A stretch of 37,748 nucleotides of DNA from Deltaproteobacteria bacterium (GTDB lineage: Bacteria; Desulfobacterota; Desulfarculia; Adiutricales; Adiutricaceae). Numbering within the stretch: position 1 is the stretch's first letter; every line of letters begins with the position of its first letter. The notes beneath the pieces were generated by a model. That model was given only the letters and a program-made list of their open reading frames with translations, ran no database searches and was not told the DNA's origin. The stretch is taken from positions 1 to 37,748 of the forward strand of contig JAISEK010000065.1 in NCBI GenBank assembly GCA_031264145.1, written 5' to 3'. A program made the translations under genes and the position numbers. Of the stretch, positions 25,007 to 33,201 are shown piece after piece.

Positions 25007-25219
25007 ATGGCCGATATTTTGGCTCCCATGAGCGGCAATATCTGGAAGATTTTGGCAGGCGAGGGGGACCCGGTGGCCGAGGACCAGGAGATCCTGATCA
25101 TGGAGGCCATGAAGATGGAGATCCCCGTGACCGCCCCCCAGAAAGGCCGGCTGGCCTCGCTCAAGGTCAAGGAGGGCGACCCGGTCGAGGCCGAGACCCT
25201 TCTGGCCGTGGTCGAGTAG
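25007..25219 (+). CDS. Stand-alone biotin/lipoyl attachment carrier protein
   Basis: A 70-aa single-domain carrier. It has the biotinyl motif EAMKMEIPVTAP, whose Lys is modified by biotin ligase, in a barrel with matching halves (MADILAPMSGNIWKIL at the start; GRLASLKVKEGDPVEAETLL at the end). Such short carriers serve as the separate BCCP of carboxylases or decarboxylases. No carboxylase subunit is in the window, so its enzyme is encoded elsewhere. The ATG at 25007 is chosen because the domain begins there and GGAG lies eight bases upstream; an upstream in-frame start would add 40 residues without homology and coincide with the promoter's start point. Confidence 0.85.
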   Translation: MADILAPMSGNIWKILAGEGDPVAEDQEILIMEAMKMEIPVTAPQKGRLASLKVKEGDPVEAETLLAVVE

Positions 25220-25270
25220 GACCGGCCACCTTCCCTGCCCGGCCGGCCACCGGCCAGGATGGAGCAAGCC

Positions 25271-26110
25271 ATGCTCGTTGACGTCCACGTCCACCTGAGC
25301 TCCCCGGGCCTGGCGGCCGACCGAGGCCCCTTCCTTTCCGGCGAGCCAGGGCTGTCCACCCTGTACGGCGACCCGGCCGCCAGGCTGGTGACGACCCAGG
25401 AGCTCTTGAGGGAACTGGACCTGGCCGGGGTCGACAAGGCCCTGGTCATGGGCTTCCCCTTCACCATCGAGGACAACGCCAAGCGCCACAACGACTGGAT
25501 CCTGGAGGAGTGCGCCCGCTACCCCGGCCGGCTCTACCCCCTGGCCGCCTTCGACCAGCGCGCCCCCTGGGCCCTGAGGCACTCGGAGGCCTTCCTCGCG
25601 GCCGGCGGCTTCGGCCTGGGGGAACTGTGCGTCTACGACGAGGGCCTTACCGGGCCGACGCTGGACAGCCTGGAGGCCCTGGCCGGGCTCTGCCGCGGCC
25701 GCGACGCCCCCATGCTGGTCCACGTGAACGAGCCCATCGGCCACAAGTACCCAGGCAAGGCGCCCATGGAGATAGGCCAGATCATGGAGCTGGTCAGGCG
25801 CTCCCAGGGCACCAGGCTCATCCTGGCCCACTTCGGCGGCGGACTGCCCCTCCTGGCCTGCCTCAGGAAGGAAGTGCGGGAATTCCTGGATCTTGTCCGC
25901 TTCGACACGGCGGCCATGCCCTTCATCTTCGAGCCGCGCGCCCTCAGGCTGGGGGTGGACCTCCTGGGGGCCGGGAGCTTCCTCCTGGGGACCGACTTTC
26001 CCCTCCTCAAGACCGCCCGCTACGTGAAATTCCTCGAGGCCACTGGGCTTGACCCAGCCGAGATCGCCCAGATCTCAGGCCTGGCCGCCCAGGCCTTCCT
26101 GGGGCTGTAG
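25271..26110 (+). CDS. Amidohydrolase family 2 (TIM-barrel metal hydrolase)
   Basis: The 279-aa protein starts MLVDVHVHLSSPG, which carries the HxH metal-binding strand of the amidohydrolase superfamily. Later landmarks are FPFTIEDNAKRHNDWILEE, MLVHVNEPIGHKYPGK (third His), LILAHFGGGLPLLACL (fourth His) and LLGTDFPLL (terminal Asp). This is the pattern of the COG2159 group, which hydrolyses or decarboxylates cyclic or aromatic substrates; the substrate is unknown. The ATG at 25271 is preferred to 25259 because GGAG (25261-25264) is well placed for it and the HxH strand follows directly. It lies between the carrier gene and prmA, with two bases to prmA. Confidence 0.8.
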   Translation: MLVDVHVHLSSPGLAADRGPFLSGEPGLSTLYGDPAARLVTTQELLRELDLAGVDKALVMGFPFTIEDNAKRHNDWILEECARYPGRLYPLAAFDQRAPWALRHSEAFLAAGGFGLGELCVYDEGLTGPTLDSLEALAGLCRGRDAPMLVHVNEPIGHKYPGKAPMEIGQIMELVRRSQGTRLILAHFGGGLPLLACLRKEVREFLDLVRFDTAAMPFIFEPRALRLGVDLLGAGSFLLGTDFPLLKTARYVKFLEATGLDPAEIAQISGLAAQAFLGL

Positions 26111-26112
26111 CC

Positions 26113-27147
26113 ATGGAGGACTGGCTCCTGGCCACCCTGGCCTGCCCCCCCGTGGCCGGCGAGGCGGCCTCCGCCGCCCTCTTCTCCGCCGGGGCCGGGG
26201 GGGTATGGGAAGACTACCCCGACGGCCGGGGCCGACTGGTCTTCAAGGCCGGATTCGCCAAGGGCGAGGAGATGCGCCTGATGGCCGAGCTGCCAGAGGC
26301 CCTGGGCCGCATGTCAGGGGCCCTGGCGCTTCCCCTGACGGACTTCTGCCTGTCCCTGGAGCTGAGGGCCGGCGAGGACTTCGGCGAGAGCTGGAAGAAG
26401 GATCTCGCCCCCATAGTGGTCTCGCCCAGCCTGGCCGTGAGCCCCAGCTGGTGGGAGGACGCCCTCCCGCTCCCACCGGTGGCCGCGGTCCTGAGGCTTG
26501 ACCCAGGCTCGGCCTTCGGCAGCGGCCACCACCCGACGACCTTCCTGTGCCTTGCCCTCCTGTGCCGGCTGGTGGAGCGGGGGCTTTTCTTCAACCGGGT
26601 CCTGGATCTCGGCGCCGGGAGCGGCATCCTGGCCCTCTCCGCCGCCCTCCTGCTCCCCAAGGCCCGGGTGAGGGCCATCGACGACGACCCCGAGACCCTC
26701 TTCGCCATATCCGCCAACGTCGCCCTCAACGGCCTGGGCGGCCGCCTGGCCCCCGAGATCTGCCGGCTCTCCGACGTGGAGGGCGAATTCGACCTCATCA
26801 TGGCCAACATCACCCGCAACGCCCTGGTCGGGCTCTCCGGGGACATGGCCGCCAGATCCGGCCTGCCCGGCCGCCTGATCCTCTCGGGCATCCTGTCCGA
26901 CCAGGCCGAGGCGGTCACCAAGGCCTTCGCCGCCCACGGATTCGCCCTGGAGAGCCACCTGGGCCAGGCCGAGTGGTCGGCCCTGTCCCTGGCAAGGGGC
27001 CTCCAGGTGGCCCCGGCCGCGGAAAGGGAGATCGTCCCCGAGGACCAGGGGTCCCTGTGGCGGGAGCCCCAGGACGGCCAGGCCCCGGAGGCGGCCGGCG
27101 AGCCCCGGGCGGAAGTCCCCTTGGGTCCTGGGGGAAAGGGCCGTTGA
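26113..27147 (+). CDS. prmA: Ribosomal protein L11 methyltransferase PrmA
   Basis: A 344-aa SAM-dependent enzyme that trimethylates ribosomal protein L11. The N-terminal substrate domain (1-125) is followed by the catalytic domain: LDPGSAFGSGHHPTTFLCL, the SAM loop VLDLGAGSGILALSAALLL, AIDDDPETL, and FDLIMANITRNALVGL (NITRNAL replaces the usual NIL-x-PL). Residues about 300-344 form a Pro/Glu/Gly-rich tail not found in typical PrmA of about 295 aa. It starts two bases after the amidohydrolase stop, and its TGA overlaps the TTG of rsmE, a common prmA-rsmE pairing. Confidence 0.92.
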   Translation: MEDWLLATLACPPVAGEAASAALFSAGAGGVWEDYPDGRGRLVFKAGFAKGEEMRLMAELPEALGRMSGALALPLTDFCLSLELRAGEDFGESWKKDLAPIVVSPSLAVSPSWWEDALPLPPVAAVLRLDPGSAFGSGHHPTTFLCLALLCRLVERGLFFNRVLDLGAGSGILALSAALLLPKARVRAIDDDPETLFAISANVALNGLGGRLAPEICRLSDVEGEFDLIMANITRNALVGLSGDMAARSGLPGRLILSGILSDQAEAVTKAFAAHGFALESHLGQAEWSALSLARGLQVAPAAEREIVPEDQGSLWREPQDGQAPEAAGEPRAEVPLGPGGKGR

Positions 27148-27842
27148 GGCTCCCCCGCTTCTCCCTTTCCGGCCAGGGCCCCGCCCCTGGCCCCGGGGAG
27201 ACGGTCGGGCTGGACCGGGCCCAAAGCCGCCACGCCTGTCGGGTGCTGAGGCTCAAGAAAGGCCAGGCCGTCGAGCTGGCCGGCCCCTGGGGCCTGGCCA
27301 GGGGCCTGGTGGAGGAGGCCGGGCCCGCCCTGACGGTGAGGCTCTCGTCCCCCTTCGAGTCCCCGGAGGCCACCGCCGGCGAGGGGCCCGTCCTGGCCCT
27401 GGCCCTCATCAGGGCGCCCCGCTTCGACTGGGCCGTGGAAAAGGCGGCCGAGCTGGGTGCCGCCCGCCTGACGCCCCTGGTCACCCTGCGCTCCAACCCA
27501 TCGGCCCTTGGGGAGGCCAAGAGACGACGCTGGGACCGCCTGGCCGAGGAGGCCCGCAAGCAGTGCGGCCGGCCCCGGCCCATGGCCATTGACGCTCCCC
27601 TCGCCCTTTCGGACTTTCTGGGACTCGGGCTCCCGGGCCGGAGGATCCTCCTGGACCCCTCCGGTCCCCCTCTTTCCCCAGGCCCAACCGCCCCGGCCTG
27701 CCTGCTGGTCGGCCCCGAGGGCGGGCTGACCGACGGGGAGAAGGCCCTGGCCCTCGACAGCGGCTTCGGCCCGGCCAGCCTCGGCCCCCTCAGGCTACGC
27801 TCGGAGACGGCCGCCCTGGCCGCCCTGGCCAGGCTGGCCTGA
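27144..27842 (+). CDS. rsmE: 16S rRNA m3U1498 methyltransferase RsmE
   Basis: A 232-aa SPOUT (trefoil-knot) methyltransferase acting on U1498 of 16S rRNA. An N-terminal PUA-like part (LRLPRFSLSG ... RHACRVLRLKKGQAV) is followed by ALIRAPRFDWAVEKAAELG, RWDRLAEEARKQCGRPRP and the knot motifs LLVGPEGGLTDGE and GPLRLRSETAALAAL. The TTG at 27144 is chosen: it encodes the family start RLPRF, sits in the prmA stop as TTGA, and has a purine-rich GGGGGAAAGGG ahead. The frame is open far upstream, but that part is only the shadow of prmA. The length is normal for RsmE. Confidence 0.9.
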   Translation: MRLPRFSLSGQGPAPGPGETVGLDRAQSRHACRVLRLKKGQAVELAGPWGLARGLVEEAGPALTVRLSSPFESPEATAGEGPVLALALIRAPRFDWAVEKAAELGAARLTPLVTLRSNPSALGEAKRRRWDRLAEEARKQCGRPRPMAIDAPLALSDFLGLGLPGRRILLDPSGPPLSPGPTAPACLLVGPEGGLTDGEKALALDSGFGPASLGPLRLRSETAALAALARLA

Positions 27843-27966
27843 TCCGCCCCTCCCTCACCGGACGCCTTTTTTGTTGGCCTGGCCCCTTGACGCCGCCGGC
27901 GCCAGGCCTTATGTTTGGAGAAGGGCCATAGTCGGAAGGCCACCCCCCGGCCCCAAGGAGCATCGG

Positions 27967-28296
27967 ATGATAACCATTACCGCCGACGCCCAACAGCGTC
28001 TAGACAAGTTCCTGACCGACAACAAGGCCACCCGCAACGTGCGCGTGTTCTTCCCCTCAGCCGGCTGCGGCGGCGAGGGCCAGCTCTCCCTGACCGTCGA
28101 CGAGCCCAACGAGGGCGACTTCTCGGTGTCAATCGGGGACATAGTCTACTGCATCAACAAAAGGCTCCAGGACGTCACCGGGGCCGTCAAGATAGATTTC
28201 AAGGACGACGGCCGGGATTCCGGCTTCGTGGTCGATCCGGAGAAGATCCTGCCGGCCGTCGATTCCGACTGCGGCGGCTGCAGCGGCTGCTGCTGA
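27967..28296 (+). CDS. IscA/HesB-like protein with Cys-rich tail
   Basis: A 109-aa protein. It starts MITITADAQQRLDKFL, the A-type Fe-S carrier opening, and continues with VRVFFPSAGCGGEGQLSL, which holds the first conserved Cys. The C-terminus, DSDCGGCSGCC, has more cysteines than the CxC of IscA. The family, seen in anaerobic deltaproteobacteria, may bind or deliver an iron-sulfur cluster; biochemical function is inferred. AGGAG lies just before the ATG. It is not linked to an isc or suf operon here and lies 124 bases after rsmE. Confidence 0.82.
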   Translation: MITITADAQQRLDKFLTDNKATRNVRVFFPSAGCGGEGQLSLTVDEPNEGDFSVSIGDIVYCINKRLQDVTGAVKIDFKDDGRDSGFVVDPEKILPAVDSDCGGCSGCC

Positions 28297-28733
28297 CGCG
28301 CCCGGCCCGCCCAGCCCCAGAATTCGGCCCTGGCCGCCGAGGCCGGGGAGAACCGCCCCCGCCGGCCGACCCCGCCTAAAGGCAGTGGCCCGCGGGACCG
28401 AGGCAGGCCGGGGAAATGCGTCGCGGACGGGTCCAAGGCCATCGGGCAGGATGCCTCCCGGGGTCCTGCCGCCCTGGGGCCCAGGCCCCAGACTGGCTAG
28501 GGGGCGGGCACGAGGCGGACATGGACGGGCCCAGCATGGCGGCTTCCCCCGCGGGACATCATGCCGGACAGCGCGGCCAACGGCCATGCGAAGGGCCCTT
28601 TTGGGTCCAGCCGCCAAGCCAAGGCCCCGACAGCGGGATGACGGCGGCGAGTTTTCCACCAGGCACTCTTACCGCAAGAGAAGGGTGCCTTTCCTCCTCG
28701 GGCTGGGGCCCGGGCTTTCATGACAGGAAGACA
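28297..28733. other. GC-rich intergenic region
   Basis: The frame of the downstream DUF3786 gene is open through part of it (from 28416), but this translation has no homology and the better start lies at 28734. No RNA gene or terminator is recognised. Confidence 0.4.
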
Positions 28734-29348
28734 ATGACCGAGGCCAAGACCGTCTCTTTTCCCGTGGCCCTCTGGGAGGACCTGGCCCAGGTGGACCCCA
28801 TAAGGGCCGCGGCCAACGCCGGGGCCTCCTTCTCGCAGGGGCTCTTCGTGCTCGACTTTCTGGGCGCCCCCTTTACCATCGACACGGCCAGGCGGCTGGT
28901 CGACGGGCCGAGCGACCGCCTGAGGGCCGATTTCCAGAGGGCCCTGGTCCTTCTGGTGTATCTGGCCCACTGCGGCCGGAACGACCCGCCTGACCCGGCC
29001 GGCCGCCTCGTGGGCCCCCTGGAGATCCCCGGCGGGGCCATGTTCTTCAGGGGACCGCACGTCATCTCCACCGCCCCCCTGGAAAACGCCTATGGCAGGG
29101 ATCCTGGGGCCCTGGCCCGGCGGGCCCGCTCACTGGGCGCCCATGAGAGCCCAGGGCACCTCTTCGCCTGGAGTGTCCTGCCCAAGATAGACCTTGCCTG
29201 CGTCCTGGACCCCGAGGACGAGGAATTCCCGGCCCAGGCCGGATACCTGGTCGACGCCCACGCCCACTACCGCCTGCCACTTGACGCCATCTGGGGTCTC
29301 ATCAACGTGGCCACGGAGGAGCTCCTGCCACCTGCCGGCCCCTCCTGA
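28734..29348 (+). CDS. DUF3786 family protein (second of two)
   Basis: A 204-aa soluble protein. It shows the full DUF3786 pattern: GLFVLDFLGAPFTIDTARRL, ALVLLVYLAHC, GRLVGPLEIPGGAMFFRGPH, LENAYGRDPGALARRARSLG, WSVLPKIDLACVLDPEDEEF, and PAQAGYLVDAHAHYRLPLD. The biochemical role is unknown. The ATG at 28734 is used because AGGAAG lies a few bases before it and upstream sequence lacks homology. It is more complete than the paralogue at 7946-8605. Confidence 0.75.
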   Translation: MTEAKTVSFPVALWEDLAQVDPIRAAANAGASFSQGLFVLDFLGAPFTIDTARRLVDGPSDRLRADFQRALVLLVYLAHCGRNDPPDPAGRLVGPLEIPGGAMFFRGPHVISTAPLENAYGRDPGALARRARSLGAHESPGHLFAWSVLPKIDLACVLDPEDEEFPAQAGYLVDAHAHYRLPLDAIWGLINVATEELLPPAGPS

Positions 29349-30531
29349 CCAGCCCCCGCCCGCCCCATTTTCCGGCCACCCCTATCCCTGGCCCTGCCCG
29401 GGACCCCCGGCCCCCGCTTCCCCGCGCCCGCCGAATCTAGGGGGGCCGTCTTCCACCGCCCTCCCCACAGGGCCCTCCTCGGCGGCCGCCTCCGGGCCGC
29501 TCGGAGGCCAGGGAGGGCCGACCGTCTTGGCAAGCGTCCTTCCAGGATATAGGGGCGAGCCGGGCCAAGCCCCGCCTGGACGCCTGGCCTCCCCGGCCAG
29601 GGATTGACCATGCCGCCAGGGATCCGCAGAACGTCCAGGCCCTTGGCCAGGTGAGGCCCGCGCAAGCCTGACGGGAACCCCATCGCCTCCTTGCCGCCGT
29701 CCGCTGGCGGGCTGGGCAGGAAGCCACGGGGACGACCCATGTTTTGGTCTTTCGCTTTCGGCCCACTTGGCCCCACTTCCGGTTTTCCGCCCCCTCGCGG
29801 CCCTCGCCCACGTCTGGAATTCTTGTCCTCTTCCGCCCACTCCTTGGGCCCCCATCCGGAATTCCAGCGGCGCGATGGCCCGGCCCGGCCCATCCCCTGG
29901 AGCCCTAGTCCCCCCATGGCCCTCCCTTGCCCCCGGGGCCTTTGCCCCGTCCTTTTGGGATCATCATCGGGGATTTTCAAGGCGCGATGGGTCCCGCCCC
30001 TCCTTGGCATTCCCCCTCTCAAGGCGCGATGGGTCCCGCCCCTCCTTGGCATTCCCCCTCTCCCGGCCGGCTTTGCCCTTCCCCTTGGGCCCGGCCTCTC
30101 CCCCGGTCCCTCCGGGCCCCATCTGCGTCTTTGGGGCCCTCTCGCCCCCGGCGGTCACGCCTTGGCCCTGAAAACCCATTTTCCTTTCTTTCTATACTTT
30201 TCAAAGTCGGGGACATTCCTGGCCGGCCGTTTTCTTTAGTTTCATTACTCTCCACAACATGGTAAAATTTATGGACATTATTGAAAATATACATAAAATC
30301 AATCTGATATTTTCAAAAGCCTCTTGAAATAAAAAAAATAGTGACTACCTTCAGTTAAGAGACGATGGCGCCCCGGCCCCCAAGATCGGCCAAGAATGCC
30401 CCCGAGGGCGGCCCTTCCTGGGACCGGGGCGCCATGCCCTGACCAGCCCCAGTCTCGCGTCACCCAGGCGGCCGCATCCGACGGCCAAGAGGGCTGGGCC
30501 CAACAAACCTTCCAAGGAGGGTTTTGAATAT
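29349..30531. other. Long non-coding region, pyrimidine-rich then AT-rich
   Basis: From 29349 to about 30170 the plus strand is strongly C- and T-rich with no credible gene; frames on both strands are compositional. It contains a 42-bp tandem duplication. From about 30176 to 30350 it is AT-rich, then GC-rich up to the lon ribosome binding site. CTTGAAA at 30323-30329 resembles a heat-shock -35 but has no matching -10. Confidence 0.5.
29979..30062 (+). repeat. Perfect 42-bp tandem duplication
   Basis: Bases 29979-30020 and 30021-30062 are identical. Each unit begins AAGGCGCGATGGGTCCCG and ends CATTCCCCCTCTC. A partial relative (GGCGCGATGG) lies near 29870. A perfect copy in otherwise degenerate DNA implies a recent event. 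Confidence 0.95.
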
Positions 30532-33201
30532 ATGGTGACGGCGCCTGCGGCCATCCCCCTAGTGCGAGGTCTTGGTTCCATGAAGCGCGGTAACATACAT
30601 TCTCCAACCATATATCCCCTTCCCCCGCTGAACCCCGATCTTTACTACCATCCCGGGAGCGAGGCGGACCTTTGCGACGTCCCCGACACCATAAGGCTCC
30701 TGCCGATGGCGGAGTTCAACTCCTTCCCGCAGCTGGTCTCCAGCATCAGCATCGAGGACCCGGGCACCATCTCCTTCCTCAGCGGCGCTGACGTCAACGG
30801 CTATCTGGGCCTCTTCGCCCTGAGGCACTTCGATGTCGACCCCCTGGACCTCCGCAAGGAGGACTTCTATCCGGTCGGGGTGGCCGCAAGGGTCTTGTCG
30901 GTGGCCGAGGGCCAGGCCGGCCAGGACAGCGTGAAGGCCGCCGTCCAGGGCATCTGCCGCCTGTCCCTCTCCGAGGTCATCCCCGCCGGGCCTCTGGCCA
31001 GGGCCAGGCGCCTGGACGAGCCCCACGTGGCCGACGATAGCCTCCGGCCCCTGATGCTGGAGGCCAAGAGGCTGTTCGCGGAGGCCATAAAGCTCATCCC
31101 CGGCCTCCCGGTGAACCTTTTCAAGATAAACCACATCCTAGATGGGCAGCCCGCCGTCCTGGCCGACCTGATCATGGCCTCGATGCCGCTGAAGACGTCC
31201 CTCAAGGCCGAGTTCCTGGCGGTCGGCAGCCTCAAGGACCGCTACCACCTGCTCCTGGAGCACCTGACCCTGGACGTGGCCACCCGCAAGGCTGGCCGGG
31301 CCATCAGCTCCCGCATCGAGAGCAGCCTGGCCAGCCGCTACAAGGAGCAGCAGCTCAGGGAACAGCTGAAGGCCATCAAGGCCGAGCTGGGCGACGCCGA
31401 CGATTCCGACGATCTGTCCGAGATCTCTGGCCGCCTGGACCGGTCCGATCTGCCCGAGGCCGTCAGGGCCTCGGCCGCGAGGGAGCTCCAGAGGCTGCGC
31501 CTGACCCCGGCCCAGAGCGCCGAGTACCCGACCATCAGGAATTTCCTGGAGTGGCTGCTGGGCCTGCCCTGGAACAAGTCCAGCGAGGGCGCGGCCAGCC
31601 TCCCGGAGGCCAAGGCCATCCTGGACCGAGACCACCAGGGCCTTGACGCCGCGAAGAAGCGCATCCTGGAGTTCCTGGCGGTCCACAAGCTGACCAACGG
31701 CCTCGCCGCCCCCATCCTCTGCCTGGTCGGCCCCCCTGGCGTGGGCAAGACCTCCCTGGGCCGCTCGATGGCCGAGGCCATGGGCCGCAAGTTCCAAAGG
31801 CTCTCCCTGGGCGGCATGAAGGACGAGGCCGAGATCAGGGGCCACCGCCGCACCTACGTGGGGGCCGCCCCCGGCCGCATCATTTCCGGCCTGAGGAAGG
31901 CCGGCGTGAACAACCCCGTGTTCCTCCTCGACGAGATCGACAAGGTGGGCCAGAGCCATGCCGGCGACCCGGCCGCGGCCCTCCTTGAGGTCCTCGACCC
32001 CGAGCAGAACGACTCCTTCACCGACAGCTTCCTGGAACTCCCGTTCGACCTCTCCAGGGTCCTCTTCGTCCTCACGGCCAACGTGGCCGAGAACATCCCC
32101 GCCCCCCTCCGGGACCGCCTGGAGATAATCGAGATTCCAGGCTACACCGTCGAGGAAAAGGTCGGCATCGCCAGCCGCCATCTCTGGCCCAGGGAGCTGG
32201 GCCGCCACGGGCTGGCCCCCGACGAGGTCGCGATTGGCCCCGAGGTCCTGGCCCGGCTGATCGGGAACTACACCTGGGAAGCCGGCTGCCGCGAGCTTGG
32301 CCGCAGGCTGGGGGCCCTGGCCCGCGGCCGGGCCATGGCCAAGGCCGAGGGGACGGATAGGCCGCCACTCGTCTCGGCCGAGGAACTCAGGACGGTCCTG
32401 GGGCCGCCCTGCCGGCGCAACGGGGACAACCGCGAGAAGGAGCCCCAGACCGGGGTGGTCACCGGCCTGGCCTGGACCGCCGCCGGGGGCGATATCATGT
32501 TCGTGGAGGCGGTGTCCATGCCCGGCAAGGGCCAGCTGTCCCTGACCGGCCAGCTGGGGGAGGTCATGCGGGAATCGGCCCAGGCGGCCATCTGCTACGT
32601 CCGCTCAAGGGCCAAGGACTGGTTCCTCTACGACGGCTGGTTCCAGGAAAACGACGTCCACATCCACCTGCCCCACGGGGCGATACACAAGGACGGCCCC
32701 TCGGCCGGGGTGTCCATGGCCACGGCCGTGGTCTCCCTGGTGACCGGCCAGAAGGTCAGGCCCGAGGTGGCCATGACCGGGGAGATAACCCTCCGGGGCC
32801 TGGTCCTGCCGGTGGGCGGCCTGAAGGAAAAGCTGCTGGCCGCCAGGCGGGCGGGCCTCTCGCGGGTCCTGGTCCCCGAGGGCAACATGGCCGATCTCCA
32901 GGAGCTTGGCGACTCGCTGACCGAGGGCCTGGAGGTGACGCCAGTGGCCACCCTGGACGACGTCCTGGAGATGGCCCTCCTGCCCCCTGACGGCCTCTTC
33001 GAGTCCGAGGCCTACAGCCCAGCAGGGGCCCTGGCCGGGACATCCAATGCCTGGACGGCGGCCCTCCAGTTCAGGGCCTCCAAGCTGGTGGCCATCGGGC
33101 AGCTCCCCGTCAGGGTGCCCGAGACCCCTAACCTGAACGCCGCCTGGGGCCCCGTGTCCCCAGGCATGCCCAATGCCGGCCCCAGGCTGAAGGAGGCGTA
33201 G
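30532..33201 (+). CDS. lon: ATP-dependent protease Lon with extended ends
   Basis: An 889-aa AAA+ serine protease degrading misfolded and regulatory proteins. The N-terminal substrate domain runs to about 280 (RLLPMAEFNSFPQLV is a divergent opening). A coiled coil (SSRIESSLASRYKEQQLREQ) leads to the AAA+ module with Walker A GPPGVGKTS (about 400), Walker B VFLLDEIDKV and the arginine-finger region. The protease domain has the catalytic dyad S724 in KDGPSAGVSMA and K767 in VGGLKEKLLAA. It is about 100 residues longer than E. coli Lon: some 45 extra at the N-terminus and about 65 after DDVLEMALLPP, both low in recognisable structure. The ATG has AGGAGGG 10 bases upstream. It stands alone. Confidence 0.93.
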   Translation: MVTAPAAIPLVRGLGSMKRGNIHSPTIYPLPPLNPDLYYHPGSEADLCDVPDTIRLLPMAEFNSFPQLVSSISIEDPGTISFLSGADVNGYLGLFALRHFDVDPLDLRKEDFYPVGVAARVLSVAEGQAGQDSVKAAVQGICRLSLSEVIPAGPLARARRLDEPHVADDSLRPLMLEAKRLFAEAIKLIPGLPVNLFKINHILDGQPAVLADLIMASMPLKTSLKAEFLAVGSLKDRYHLLLEHLTLDVATRKAGRAISSRIESSLASRYKEQQLREQLKAIKAELGDADDSDDLSEISGRLDRSDLPEAVRASAARELQRLRLTPAQSAEYPTIRNFLEWLLGLPWNKSSEGAASLPEAKAILDRDHQGLDAAKKRILEFLAVHKLTNGLAAPILCLVGPPGVGKTSLGRSMAEAMGRKFQRLSLGGMKDEAEIRGHRRTYVGAAPGRIISGLRKAGVNNPVFLLDEIDKVGQSHAGDPAAALLEVLDPEQNDSFTDSFLELPFDLSRVLFVLTANVAENIPAPLRDRLEIIEIPGYTVEEKVGIASRHLWPRELGRHGLAPDEVAIGPEVLARLIGNYTWEAGCRELGRRLGALARGRAMAKAEGTDRPPLVSAEELRTVLGPPCRRNGDNREKEPQTGVVTGLAWTAAGGDIMFVEAVSMPGKGQLSLTGQLGEVMRESAQAAICYVRSRAKDWFLYDGWFQENDVHIHLPHGAIHKDGPSAGVSMATAVVSLVTGQKVRPEVAMTGEITLRGLVLPVGGLKEKLLAARRAGLSRVLVPEGNMADLQELGDSLTEGLEVTPVATLDDVLEMALLPPDGLFESEAYSPAGALAGTSNAWTAALQFRASKLVAIGQLPVRVPETPNLNAAWGPVSPGMPNAGPRLKEA

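Noticed and set aside
26547-27143. Upstream extension of the rsmE frame to 431 aa
   Set aside because: It is the antiframe shadow of prmA; the family N-terminus begins at the TTG at 27144.
29978-30062. CRISPR-like repeats
   Set aside because: Only two directly adjacent 42-bp copies with no spacers.
30323-30329. CTTGAAA resembling a heat-shock sigma-32 -35 element ahead of lon
   Set aside because: No CCCCAT-like -10 at the right spacing, and it lies about 200 bases from the start codon in AT-rich DNA.
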